Assembly: GCF_000017265.1 (NCBI RefSeq)
Contig: NC_011144.1
Span: 1,116,001 to 1,180,000, forward strand
Source: Phenylobacterium zucineum HLK1
GTDB lineage: Bacteria > Pseudomonadota > Alphaproteobacteria > Caulobacterales > Caulobacteraceae
Direction: 5' to 3'
Length of the DNA stretch: 64,000 nucleotides
Under the pieces are notes generated by a model. It was not told where the DNA came from and searched no databases. It was given only the letters and a program-made list of their open reading frames with translations. Made by a program: the position numbers and the translations under genes. Within the stretch, counting starts at the first letter, position 1. Each line of letters opens with the position of its first letter. Of this stretch, positions 10,322-18,792 are shown one piece after another.

Positions 10322-12268
10322 CTAGTTCGCCGGGACGACCGGCAGCTCGATGGACGAGGCGGCCCCGCGGGTGTGGAACACGCGCTGGGTCGCCTTCCGG
10401 TAGGCCGCCGGCGGGGCGAAGAAGATGTTCTCCACGTAGGTCTGCGGGTTGCGGTCGTAGAGCGGGAACCAGCTGGACTGCACCTGCACCATGATCCGGT
10501 GGCCCGGCTGGAAGACGTGGTTCGCCGTCGGAAGCTCGAAACGGTAGGTCTGGACCTTGCCCGCCGGGACTGGCGAGGGCGTCTCGAAGCTGTTCCGATA
10601 GCGGCCGCGGAAGATCTCCATGGCGATGGGCATCTGGTAGCCGCTGAGCGCCAGGTCGGAAGGCACGACGTCCGGATGCACGTCGATCAGCTTCACGACC
10701 CAGTCCGAATCCGTCCCGCTGGTCGAGGCGAACAGGTTGACGATCGGCTCGCCCGAGATCTGCAGCGGCGTCGTCAGGGGCTCGGAGACGTAGGTCAGCA
10801 CGTCGGGGCGGCTGGCCGCGTGGCGCTGGTCCGACACCAGCCAGTAGCGCCACTGGTCGGGATCGTCCGCCCGCACCGGCTGGGGCACGAACGGCACGGG
10901 CTTGGCGGGGTCGGAGACGTACTCGTCATAGGCCGCGCCCTTCGGCGGCTCGAACCCGAGCTTCAGGCCGGGCTGCAGGTAGAGGGGCCGCATCTGCGTC
11001 GCGCAGCCGCGTTCGCACGCCAGCGGCCAGCGATCGTAGCGGCGCCACTCCATCGAGCCCGTCTCGAAGATCGTCACGGGGGCGATGTCGGCCTTGGGGC
11101 CGTTCGTCTTCAGGTGCTGGTCGAGGAACGGCTTGAGCACCTTGCGGCGGAACTCGGTGGCGGTGTCGCCGGGCAGCTTGATCGCCGCCCCCAGCTGGCG
11201 CTGCTCGTAGTTCACCCCCGAGTGCCGCCAGGCGCCGAGCGCCAGGAAGTTCATGTCGTTGCCGGCGTCCTTCGCCTCGGTGGCGCGGTAGGCGTGAACG
11301 GCGCCGTAGATGTCCTCCTGGTCGAACAGCGAGCCGACCCACAGCGTCGGGACCTTCAACGGATGCCTGGCCAGGATCTTGTCCAGCGCCTGGTTCTGCC
11401 AGAAGGCGTCGTAAGCTGGATGCTCCACGATCTTGCGGAAGGCCGGGATCTGGTCGAGGCCCGCGCGTCGGCCGAAGTCCCAGGCGTTGCCGGCCCGCAG
11501 GTAGTTCTCGTAGTCGTCCAGCGCGTCGCGAGGCAGGTCGGGACCGGCGCCCTTCTCGGTCATCTGGCGCATGAACCAGGCGAGCATGGTCTGGCGGAAG
11601 GCGCCGTTCTGGAACCAGTCGTCGCCCATCCAGCCGTCGATCATCGGGCTCTGCGGCACGGCCGCCTTCAGCGCCGGGTGCGGGTCGATGAGCGCCATGG
11701 CGCTGGTGAAGCCCGGATAGGAGGAGCCGATCACGCCGACCCGGCCATTGGTCTCCGGCGTGTTCTTCACCAGCCACTCGATGGTGTCGTAGGCGTCGGT
11801 GGCGTGGTCGACGGGCGTGTCGTTGAGCGGGCCGCGCAGCGGGCGGGTCAGGACGTAATCGCCCTCGGAGCCGTACTTGCCGCGCACGTCCTGGTAGGCG
11901 CGGATGTAGCCGTCGGCCAGGAACGGCTCGTCCATCTGGGCCCCGGCCGCGGCGGCGTAGGGCGAGTTGAACCGCCCGCTGGGCGTCTTGGCGTTGTAGG
12001 GCGTCCGCGTCAGCAGGATGGGCGCGTCCTTCACGCCCTTGGGGACCAGAAGGATCGTGTGCAGCTTCACCCCGTCGCGCATCGGGATCATCACCGTGCG
12101 CTTCTCGTAGTCGTAGTGCTGGGTGGGCGCGGCGAACGTCGCCGGAATGTCCGGCGTCATCGGGGGCGTCGGCGCCCCAGTTGGGGTCTGGGTCGGGGTC
12201 TGGGCCTGGGCGGGCAGGGCGATGGCGGCGCAGGCGGCGGCCGCGCGCAGCAGGGTCTTGAAGGTCAT
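10322..12268 (-). CDS. CocE/NonD (X-Pro dipeptidyl-peptidase S15) family hydrolase, exported
   Basis: A 648-residue serine hydrolase with a Sec signal peptide (MTFKTLLRAAAACAAIALPAQAQ, cut after AQA). The alpha/beta-hydrolase core has the nucleophile elbow GSSYPG near residue 180, a likely Asp in LFDQEDIYGA and His in GAWRHSG. The C-terminal jelly-roll of the X-Pro/CocE family follows (VKLIDVHPDVV, GHRIMVQVQSSWFP). The family cleaves acyl, ester or glutaryl-amide substrates and some X-Pro peptides; the substrate cannot be read from sequence. ATG 12268 is used because it begins the signal peptide. It lies 46 bp downstream of purQ in the same direction and may be co-transcribed. Confidence 0.92.
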   Translation of the reverse strand: MTFKTLLRAAAACAAIALPAQAQTPTQTPTGAPTPPMTPDIPATFAAPTQHYDYEKRTVMIPMRDGVKLHTILLVPKGVKDAPILLTRTPYNAKTPSGRFNSPYAAAAGAQMDEPFLADGYIRAYQDVRGKYGSEGDYVLTRPLRGPLNDTPVDHATDAYDTIEWLVKNTPETNGRVGVIGSSYPGFTSAMALIDPHPALKAAVPQSPMIDGWMGDDWFQNGAFRQTMLAWFMRQMTEKGAGPDLPRDALDDYENYLRAGNAWDFGRRAGLDQIPAFRKIVEHPAYDAFWQNQALDKILARHPLKVPTLWVGSLFDQEDIYGAVHAYRATEAKDAGNDMNFLALGAWRHSGVNYEQRQLGAAIKLPGDTATEFRRKVLKPFLDQHLKTNGPKADIAPVTIFETGSMEWRRYDRWPLACERGCATQMRPLYLQPGLKLGFEPPKGAAYDEYVSDPAKPVPFVPQPVRADDPDQWRYWLVSDQRHAASRPDVLTYVSEPLTTPLQISGEPIVNLFASTSGTDSDWVVKLIDVHPDVVPSDLALSGYQMPIAMEIFRGRYRNSFETPSPVPAGKVQTYRFELPTANHVFQPGHRIMVQVQSSWFPLYDRNPQTYVENIFFAPPAAYRKATQRVFHTRGAASSIELPVVPAN

Positions 12269-12314
12269 GCAGAGGTCCCCGGGCAACTCGACGCCGGGGA
12301 CGCTAGCGCGGCCG

Positions 12315-12980
12315 TCAGGCGCTGGCGAGGGCGCTCTGGAAGAGGATGGCGCCGTCCGCCGACCCGAGCTCGGCCTCGAACGCTCGGTCGGGGTGGGGCA
12401 TCATGCCCAGCACGTTGCCGCGCGCGTTGACGATGCCGGCGATGTCGCGCGCCGAGCCGTTGGGATTGTCGGCGTAGCGGAACACCACCTGGCCCTCGCC
12501 CTCCAGCCGGTCCAGCGTGGCCTCGTCGGCGAAGAAGTTGCCCTCGCCGTTGCCCACGGTCATCACGGCCTGGCGGCGGCCCTGGTAGCCGGCGGTGAAG
12601 CGGGTCTGGGAATTGACCACCTCCAGCTCCACCGGCTTGCAGACGTACTTGAGCTTCTCGTTGCGCAGCAGGGCGCCGGGCAGCAGGCCCGCCTCGCACA
12701 GGACCTGGAAGCCGTTGCAGATGCCCACGGTGGCGACGCCACGTTCGGCCGCGGCCTTCACCTCGGGCATGATCGGCGAGAGCGCCGCCATGGCGCCGCA
12801 GCGCAGGTAGTCGCCGTACGAGAACCCGCCCGGCAGGACGATCAGGTCCACGCCCGAGGGAAGCTCGGTCTCCCCGTGCCAGACCATGTCGACCCGGGCG
12901 CCCGTGGCGCGCTCGATGGCGACCTTGCAGTCCCGGTCGCAGTTGGAGCCGGGGAAGACGATGACGGCGGCTTTGGTCAT
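12315..12980 (-). CDS. purQ: Phosphoribosylformylglycinamidine synthase subunit PurQ
   Basis: A 221-residue class I glutamine amidotransferase that supplies ammonia to PurL. The N-terminus is [15 protein letters not shown], the nucleophile cysteine lies in [19 protein letters not shown], the oxyanion region is [16 protein letters not shown], and the catalytic His is in [11 protein letters not shown]. The length is normal for bacterial PurQ. It starts 43 bp after the small lipoprotein gene and looks like part of the purC-purS transcription unit. Confidence 0.97.
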   Translation of the reverse strand: MTKAAVIVFPGSNCDRDCKVAIERATGARVDMVWHGETELPSGVDLIVLPGGFSYGDYLRCGAMAALSPIMPEVKAAAERGVATVGICNGFQVLCEAGLLPGALLRNEKLKYVCKPVELEVVNSQTRFTAGYQGRRQAVMTVGNGEGNFFADEATLDRLEGEGQVVFRYADNPNGSARDIAGIVNARGNVLGMMPHPDRAFEAELGSADGAILFQSALASA

Positions 12981-13023
12981 GGGCGTCTCAGGTGGTCGAG
13001 CCGGGCCTCTACGTCAAGCGCGC

Positions 13024-13395
13024 TCATTTGCGCCGCCAGGTCTTGAGGCCGTCGAGATAGGCGTGGAGCTCGTCGTAGCCGGCCTTGTCGCCGTAGGGAC
13101 AGCCGGTGGTGATCACATCGCCCCCCTTGGCCTCCTGCATCATGATCGCCGGGTGGCCGGGCGCGCCCGGCTCGGTGACGAGGTACGACGTGCGGCCGTC
13201 GGGGCTGGAGTAGAACCGGTAGGGTTCGGCGGGGTCCTTGGGTGCGGCGGTGAGCGGCTGGGCGGTGACCCGGGCCTTCAGGGTCTCGAACGGCTGGCCG
13301 CAGTCGAGGGCGATGTAGGCCGGCGGGGCCTCGTCTTCGCCCGGGGCGCAGCCGACGAGCGCGAGCACGAGCAGCGCCGCGCCGGCGCGGATCAT
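13024..13395 (-). CDS. Small lipoprotein inside the purine operon
   Basis: A 123-residue protein with a lipoprotein signal (MIRAGAALLVLALVGC, lipobox LVGC). The mature part has three more cysteines, including CGQPFETL and TTGCPYGDKAGYDEL, and no recognised domain. Its ATG overlaps the stop of the next upstream gene by 4 bp (ATGA), so translation is probably coupled. It lies between purS and purQ. It is a predicted periplasmic, membrane-anchored protein of unknown function. Confidence 0.8.
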   Translation of the reverse strand: MIRAGAALLVLALVGCAPGEDEAPPAYIALDCGQPFETLKARVTAQPLTAAPKDPAEPYRFYSSPDGRTSYLVTEPGAPGHPAIMMQEAKGGDVITTGCPYGDKAGYDELHAYLDGLKTWRRK

Positions 13396-14369
13396 CGGAC
13401 GGCCTCCTGCGCCGGCAGGTAGTCCAGGTGTTCCAGGAAGCGTTCGACCTTGTCGCGGAACGAGGCCACGGGGATCTCCCGGTCGTCGAGGCAGAGCGTG
13501 CGCCCGCCCCAGCATTCCATCGCGGCGGACGGGTCCTTGGCGCCCGGATCGGCGGCGTCGATCAGCGGCCAGGCTTCGGAAAGGCGGCCGAGCCGGGCCA
13601 TCGTCGCGGCATAGGCCAGGCAGGAGCCCGGCTCCCGGCGCTCGGCGCAGAGGGCGCCGGCGCTGGGCGCATCGGCCTCGAAGGCGGGGCGATAACGCGG
13701 CGCCGCCGAGACGTCGACGAGCTTGCCGCCGACCAGCTCCCAGACCTGGGGCGGGACGGCGCTGAAGGCGTAGGCGGCGAAGGCGTAGAGAAACCGCTGG
13801 TCGCCGCCGAGCAGCTCGAGCCGGCCGTCGCCGTCGACGTCTTTCGGCGTCGGCATGCCCGCGCCGTCGAACTGCCCGAGATCGTGGACGATCCACTGCG
13901 CGCCTCGCGAGGTCTCCTGGCGCTCGACCAGCTGGTAGGCGAAGCAGCAGTGGGCCCCGTAGGTGTAGGTTCGCACCAGGAGCTGCTGTCCCTCGGACTG
14001 GCGATCCAGCGCCGCCGCCGTGAACTCGGCCTGCGCCGTGGTCATCGAGCCGCCCGAGCCCGGCAGGTTCAGGGGCGCGCCCTTGCCGTCGGAAATGGCG
14101 AGGTGGGGCCGAAGGCCGGCCTCGGATGCCTGCTTGGTGAGCGTCACCGTGAACGGTCCGGCCTGGTAGGAGCGTGGGCCGCCGTCCTTGTCGGCCCGCC
14201 ATTCGATCCAGGCGGGCGGCCGCGCGGGCGTGGCCGGGGCCTGCGACGCGGTGGCGGTGTTCGGCGCGGCCGGGTCGGGGCCCAGCGGCTTGGCGCGCTC
14301 GCAGGCGGAGAGCGCGAAGGCGAGCGCGATGGGGGCGGCCGCGATCAGGGCGGCCGCGCGGGGCTTCAC
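13392..14369 (-). CDS. Lipoprotein with DxDGDG calcium-loop-like motif
   Basis: A 325-residue protein starting at GTG 14369, with a GGAGG site a few bases upstream and a 4-bp overlap with the purS stop (GTGA). The signal VKPRAAALIAAAPIALAFALSAC contains the lipobox. The mature protein has TYTYGAHCCFAYQLV and DVDGDGRLELLGGDQRF, the latter like EF-hand or FG-GAP calcium loops in exported repeat proteins, and a Cys-containing C-terminal part (GALCAERREPGSCLAYA). No family was recognised. Co-transcription with purS and the following lipoprotein is strongly suggested by both overlaps. A functional link to purines is not evident. Confidence 0.8.
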   Translation of the reverse strand: MKPRAAALIAAAPIALAFALSACERAKPLGPDPAAPNTATASQAPATPARPPAWIEWRADKDGGPRSYQAGPFTVTLTKQASEAGLRPHLAISDGKGAPLNLPGSGGSMTTAQAEFTAAALDRQSEGQQLLVRTYTYGAHCCFAYQLVERQETSRGAQWIVHDLGQFDGAGMPTPKDVDGDGRLELLGGDQRFLYAFAAYAFSAVPPQVWELVGGKLVDVSAAPRYRPAFEADAPSAGALCAERREPGSCLAYAATMARLGRLSEAWPLIDAADPGAKDPSAAMECWGGRTLCLDDREIPVASFRDKVERFLEHLDYLPAQEAVR

Positions 14370-14605
14370 GCCACCTCCACCCGGTAGCTCTCGATCACCG
14401 TGTTGGCGAGGAGCTTCTCGCACATGGCCTTGACCTCGGCCTCGGCGGCGGCGCGGTCGGCGCCGGGCAGGTCGAACTCGATGGTCTTGCCGACTCGGAC
14501 GTGCTCGACGCCGCCCCAGCCCAGGCCATGCAGCGCCTGCTCGACCGCCTTGCCCTGCACGTCGAGGACGCCGGGCTTCAGGAAAACGTGGACCTTCGCC
14601 TTCAC
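14366..14605 (-). CDS. purS: Phosphoribosylformylglycinamidine synthase subunit PurS
   Basis: A 79-residue protein that bridges PurQ and PurL in the FGAM synthase complex. It opens KAKVHVFLKPGVLDVQGKAVEQAL and contains VRVGKTIEFDLPG, both characteristic. The start is GTG 14605, overlapping the purC stop by one base (TAGTG). The length is normal. Confidence 0.95.
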   Translation of the reverse strand: MKAKVHVFLKPGVLDVQGKAVEQALHGLGWGGVEHVRVGKTIEFDLPGADRAAAEAEVKAMCEKLLANTVIESYRVEVA

Positions 14606-15360
14606 TAGTGGAGTCCCCCCTGAATCACGGTGGGCATCTCCTTCATGATGCCGAGCCGCCTGGCAACCTCGGTGTAGCTCTCGATGACATTGCCCAGGTC
14701 GCGGCGGAAACGGTCCTTGTCGAGCTTCTCGTTGGTCTGGGAGTCCCACAGCCGGCAGCTGTCGGGGCTGATCTCGTCGGCCAGGATGATCCGCGAGAAG
14801 TCGTTCTCCCAGATGCGGCCGAACTCGATCTTGAAGTCCACCAGGGTGATCCCGACGCCCGAGAACAGGCCAGTGAGGAAGTCGTTCACCCGCAGGGTGA
14901 GCGCCATCATGTCGTCGATCTCCTGGGTCGAGGCCCAGTTGAAGGCGGTGATGTGCTCCTCGGCGACCATCGGGTCGTGGAGCTTGTCGTCCTTCAGGTA
15001 GAACTCGATGATCGAGCGGGGAAGGGCCTGGCCCTCGGGCAGGCCGAAGCGCTTGGACAGTGAGCCGGCGGCCACGTTGCGGCACACCACCTCCAGCGGG
15101 ATGATCTCGACTTCCCGGATCAGCTGCTCGCGCAGGTTCAGGCGCTTGATGAAGTGGTTCTGAACCCCGATCGAGTTCAGCTTCGTCATGATGTATTCGC
15201 TGATGCGATTGTTGATAACGCCCTTGCCCTCGAGCACGGCCTTCTTCGTCGCGTCGAATGCGGTGGTGTCGTCCTTGAAGTACTGAATGAGCGTGCCGGG
15301 CTCCGGACCTTCGTAGAGGATCTTGGCCTTGCCCTCGTAGATCTTCTTACGGCGGGTCAT
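14605..15360 (-). CDS. purC: SAICAR synthetase PurC
   Basis: A 251-residue phosphoribosylaminoimidazole-succinocarboxamide synthase, joining aspartate to CAIR in purine synthesis. Diagnostic stretches: [16 protein letters not shown] at the start, [39 protein letters not shown] and [10 protein letters not shown]. It is probably the first gene of a purC-purS-lipoprotein-lipoprotein-purQ unit. The 236-bp gap upstream holds a GCGCGCG/CGCGCGC hairpin near 15412-15438 but no obvious PurR-type operator. Confidence 0.97.
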   Translation of the reverse strand: MTRRKKIYEGKAKILYEGPEPGTLIQYFKDDTTAFDATKKAVLEGKGVINNRISEYIMTKLNSIGVQNHFIKRLNLREQLIREVEIIPLEVVCRNVAAGSLSKRFGLPEGQALPRSIIEFYLKDDKLHDPMVAEEHITAFNWASTQEIDDMMALTLRVNDFLTGLFSGVGITLVDFKIEFGRIWENDFSRIILADEISPDSCRLWDSQTNEKLDKDRFRRDLGNVIESYTEVARRLGIMKEMPTVIQGGLH

Positions 15361-15596
15361 CTAACAGCCTTCTCCATGGCGAGGGTTGGCGCCGGTCGGT
15401 GAAACGAAAAACGCGCGCGGCTGATTCCTCGCGCGCGGGGTCCGACTCGGGGTTCTCGCCCTATTCAGGCCCGCCAAAATTAGCGGATGCCGCATCGGGG
15501 CGCAAACAGGCTGGTGAGGGCGCCTGTTTCGATTGCGGCGCCGGCCCGCAAGCGATATGGGAACGCCCGCTTCGTGATGCTGACCCCAAGGACGTG

Positions 15597-15914
15597 ATGA
15601 CCACCTTCGACGAACGCGAGCAGGGCTTCGAGAAGAAGTTCGCCCTCGACCAGGAGCAGGAGTTCAAAGCCCACGCGCGTCGCAACAAGGCGCTGGGGCA
15701 ATGGGCGGCCGGGCTCATGGGCCTGTCGAACGTCGAGGAATACGCCAAGGCGGTGGTGAAGTCGGACTTCGAGCTGCCCGGCGACGAGGACGTGCTGCGC
15801 AAGGTCTTCGAGGACCTGAAGGGCGCGGGCGTCTCGATCACCGAGGGCGAGGTCCGCATGAAGATGGCCGAGCTGCTGGCCCAGGCGCGCGAGAGCGTGA
15901 AGTCCGGCAACTAG
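15597..15914 (+). CDS. ATPase inhibitor subunit zeta (DUF1476)
   Basis: A 105-residue soluble protein, MTTFDEREQGFEKKFALDQE at the start, then FKAHARRNKALGQWAAGLMG; both are hallmarks of the DUF1476 family, whose Paracoccus member is the zeta subunit that inhibits reverse ATP hydrolysis by the F1-ATPase. The start is ATG 15597 with AAGGA six bases upstream, although the frame is open further upstream. It is convergent with the aldehyde dehydrogenase gene across a shared terminator. Confidence 0.93.
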   Translation: MTTFDEREQGFEKKFALDQEQEFKAHARRNKALGQWAAGLMGLSNVEEYAKAVVKSDFELPGDEDVLRKVFEDLKGAGVSITEGEVRMKMAELLAQARESVKSGN

Positions 15915-15937
15915 CAGCGCCGCACATCGCGGAATCA

Positions 15938-15972
15938 GAAAGGGCGCGCCGGAAGGCGCGCCCTTTTGCTTT
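15938..15972. terminator. Bidirectional rho-independent terminator
   Basis: GGGCGCGCC-ggaa-GGCGCGCCC (15942-15950 and 15955-15963), flanked by AGAAA on the left and TTTTGCTTTT on the right, lies between the convergent zeta and aldehyde dehydrogenase genes and can serve both. Confidence 0.88.
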
Positions 15973-15982
15973 TCCGGAAGGG

Positions 15983-17401
15983 TCAGGCCTTCATCTGGCC
16001 GTCGAGGTACTTGCGGATCGCCGGGCCGTAAGGCGGGCGCATGGCCTGCAGCGGGCCGATGTCCTTCTTGATCTGGGTGAAGATCGCCTTGCGGTGGCTG
16101 AACTCGCGGAAGCCGTCGAGGCCGTGGTAGCTGCCCATGCCCGAGGGGCCGATGCCGCCGAAGGGCAGCTCCTCCTGGGCGACGTGGAAGATCACGTCGT
16201 TGACGGTCACCCCGCCCGGCGTCGTCGAGGCCAGCACCTTCTCCCGTTCGGCGGCGTCGTCGCCGAAGTAGTAGAGGCCGAGGGGCCGGTCCTTGCCGTT
16301 CACGTAGCCGATCGCCTCGTCCAGGCTGCGGTAGCTCTTCACCGGCAGCACGGGGCCGAAGATCTCCTCCTGCATCACCTTCATGTCGTCGGTGGGCTCG
16401 AGGATCAGCGTGGGGGCGATCTTGCGGTGCTCCTGCTGGGTCAGGTCCTCGTTCTCGGGCTTCAGCTCGACCACGCGGGCGCCCTTGGCGCGGGCGTCCT
16501 CGACGTAGCCCATGATCCGCTCGTAGTGCCGCTGGGCGACGATGGAGGTGTAGTCGGGGTTGTCCTTGATGGTCGGGAACATCTTCGACACCGACTTGCG
16601 GGCGGCGTCGACGAAGCCCTCCATCTTGTCCGCCGGAGCCAGGACGTAGTCGGGCGCCAGGCAGATCTGGCCGGCGTTCAGGGTCTTGCCGTTCATGATC
16701 CGTGCGGCGGCGACCCCGAGGTCCGCCGACTGGCCCAGGATCACCGGGCTCTTGCCGCCCAGCTCCAGCGTCAGCGGCACCAGGTTCTCGGCCGCGGCCC
16801 GCATCACGTGACGGGCGATGTTCGTGGCGCCCGTGAAGATCAGGTGGTCGAAGGCCAGGCGCGAGAAGGCCTCGCCCACCTCGGGCCCGCCGGTGATCAC
16901 GGCGATCTCCTCCTCCGAGAACGCCGAGCCGAACATGGTCTTCAGGAGCTCGGAGGTGGCGGGGGTGTACTCCGACGGCTTGATCATCGCCCGGTTGCCG
17001 GCGGCCAGGATGCCGGCGAGGGGGGCGAAGGTCAGGTTCACCGGGAAGTTCCAGGGGCTGATCACGCCGACCACGCCCTTGGGCTGGTAGCGGACCTCGG
17101 CCTTGGCGCCGAACAGGCCCAGGATCGCCGGGGTGGTCTTGCGCTTCTCGGGCCGCATCCACTTCCGCAGGTGGGCCTTGGCGTGCTTCAGCGGGCCGAT
17201 CGAGCCCGAGACGTCGGTGAAGGCCGTGGCCTCGCGCGAGCGGGAGCCGAAGTCCTGATTGAGCGCGTCCTCGATCGCCGTCCGGTTCTCGATCAGGAGG
17301 CGGATGCAGCGGTCGATGCGGTTGATCCGCTCCTCCGCCGTCGGCGCGCCGTCCCGCAGGTGAGCGGCCTTCTGGCGCGCCAGGATGCCTTGCATGTCCA
17401 T
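15983..17401 (-). CDS. Coniferyl-aldehyde dehydrogenase-type ALDH
   Basis: A 472-residue NAD(P)-dependent aldehyde dehydrogenase. Visible motifs: ISPWNFPVNLTFAPLAGILAAGN, the Rossmann FTGATNIARHV, LELGGKSPVILG with the general-base Glu, the catalytic Cys in NAGQICLAPDYV near residue 245, and EEIFGPVLPVKSY. The shortened C-terminus and overall pattern resemble coniferyl aldehyde dehydrogenases (CalB) of lignin-monomer catabolism, but fatty-aldehyde activity is equally possible. It follows purB by 37 bp on the same strand and may be read from the same message. Confidence 0.9.
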   Translation of the reverse strand: MDMQGILARQKAAHLRDGAPTAEERINRIDRCIRLLIENRTAIEDALNQDFGSRSREATAFTDVSGSIGPLKHAKAHLRKWMRPEKRKTTPAILGLFGAKAEVRYQPKGVVGVISPWNFPVNLTFAPLAGILAAGNRAMIKPSEYTPATSELLKTMFGSAFSEEEIAVITGGPEVGEAFSRLAFDHLIFTGATNIARHVMRAAAENLVPLTLELGGKSPVILGQSADLGVAAARIMNGKTLNAGQICLAPDYVLAPADKMEGFVDAARKSVSKMFPTIKDNPDYTSIVAQRHYERIMGYVEDARAKGARVVELKPENEDLTQQEHRKIAPTLILEPTDDMKVMQEEIFGPVLPVKSYRSLDEAIGYVNGKDRPLGLYYFGDDAAEREKVLASTTPGGVTVNDVIFHVAQEELPFGGIGPSGMGSYHGLDGFREFSHRKAIFTQIKKDIGPLQAMRPPYGPAIRKYLDGQMKA

Positions 17402-17438
17402 CGTCGTCCTCCCTCGATCCGAGGGAAGTGACGCTGGG

Positions 17439-18761
17439 TTACGCGGCGGCGGTCAAGCTCCCTTGTTCGCCGAACACCCGGGCGAAGACGGTGTCCACGT
17501 GCTTGAAGTGGTAGCCGAGGTCGAACAGCGGCTCGAGCTCGGCGTCCGACAGCGTGACCTCGGGGTCGGCCTTCAGGAAGCCCAGGAAGTCGCCCTCGCC
17601 GCGCCAGACCTTCATGGCGTTGCGCTGGACGGCCGCGTAGCTGGCCTCGCGGCTGAGCCCCTTCTGGGTCAGGGCCAGCAGCACCCGCTGGGAGTGCACC
17701 AGGCCGCCGAGGCGGTCGAGGTTCTTCGCCATGTTTTCGGGGTAGACCACCAGCCGCTCGACCACGCCGGCCAGCCGGCGCAGGGCGAAGTCGAGGTGGA
17801 CCGTGGCGTCCGGGCAGATGCCGCGCTCGACCGACGAGTGCGAGATGTCCCGCTCGTGCCACAGCGCCACGTTCTCCATGGCCGGCGTCACGGCCGAGCG
17901 GACGAGGCGGGCCAGGCCGGTCAGGTTCTCGGTCAGGATCGGGTTGCGCTTGTGCGGCATGGCGCTCGAGCCCTTCTGGCCCGGGTCGAACGGCTCCTCG
18001 GCCTCCAGCACCTCGGTGCGCTGCAGGTGGCGGATCTCGACGGCCAGGCGCTCGATCGAGCTGGCCACCACGGCCAGGGCCGCGAAATAGGCCGCGTGCC
18101 GGTCGCGCGGGATCACCTGGGTCGAGACGGGCTCCACCGCCAGGCCCAGCTTGTCGGCGACATAGGCCTCGACCTCCGGGGCCACGTTGGCGAAGGTGCC
18201 GACCGCGCCCGAGATGGCGCAGGTGGCGATCTCGAACTTCGCCATGGCCAGCCGCTCCTTCGCGCGCTGGAACTCGGCGTAGTGGCCGGCGAGCTTCAGG
18301 CCGAAGGTGGTCGGCTCGGCGTGGATGCCGTGGCTGCGCCCGACGCAGGGGGTCATCCGGTGCTCCAGGGCCCGGCGCTTCAGCGCCGCCAGCACCAGGT
18401 CCACGTCCTCGAGCAGCAGGTCGGTCGCCCGCACCAGCTGCACCGCCAGGGTGGTGTCGTTGACGTCCGAGCTGGTCATGCCCTGGTGCAGGAAGCGGGC
18501 TTCCGGCCCCACCACCTCGGTCACGTGGGTGAGGAAGGCGATGACGTCGTGCTTCACCTCGCGCTCGATCTCGTCGATCCGGTCGGGGTTCCAGACCGCG
18601 TTGCGGCCCTTCTCCCAGATCACCCGCGCCGCCTCACGGGGGATGACGCCCAGCTCGGCCATCTTGTCGGCGGCGTGGGCCTCGATTTCGAACATGATCT
18701 TGAAGCGGGTCTGGGGCGCCCAGACGTCGGCGGCTTCCTTGCGGGTGTAGCGGGGGATCAT
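17439..18761 (-). CDS. purB: Adenylosuccinate lyase PurB
   Basis: A 440-residue fumarase-superfamily lyase that acts twice in purine synthesis (SAICAR to AICAR, and adenylosuccinate to AMP). The signature SSAMPHKRNP near residue 267 is intact. The catalytic-histidine regions GMTSSDVNDT and GRSHGIHAEP are also present. The start MIPRYTRKEAADVWAP is family-typical. It is encoded 2 kb upstream of purC but separated from it by ALDH and the oppositely oriented zeta gene, so it needs its own promoter. Confidence 0.97.
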   Translation of the reverse strand: MIPRYTRKEAADVWAPQTRFKIMFEIEAHAADKMAELGVIPREAARVIWEKGRNAVWNPDRIDEIEREVKHDVIAFLTHVTEVVGPEARFLHQGMTSSDVNDTTLAVQLVRATDLLLEDVDLVLAALKRRALEHRMTPCVGRSHGIHAEPTTFGLKLAGHYAEFQRAKERLAMAKFEIATCAISGAVGTFANVAPEVEAYVADKLGLAVEPVSTQVIPRDRHAAYFAALAVVASSIERLAVEIRHLQRTEVLEAEEPFDPGQKGSSAMPHKRNPILTENLTGLARLVRSAVTPAMENVALWHERDISHSSVERGICPDATVHLDFALRRLAGVVERLVVYPENMAKNLDRLGGLVHSQRVLLALTQKGLSREASYAAVQRNAMKVWRGEGDFLGFLKADPEVTLSDAELEPLFDLGYHFKHVDTVFARVFGEQGSLTAAA

Positions 18762-18792
18762 GCCCCGGGAATGAGGGCGCGCCGGCCGGATG

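Noticed and set aside
10373..12430. A 685-codon plus-strand open frame opposite the CocE-type hydrolase
   Set aside because: It is a shadow of the minus-strand hydrolase, which has a signal peptide and a complete catalytic triad.
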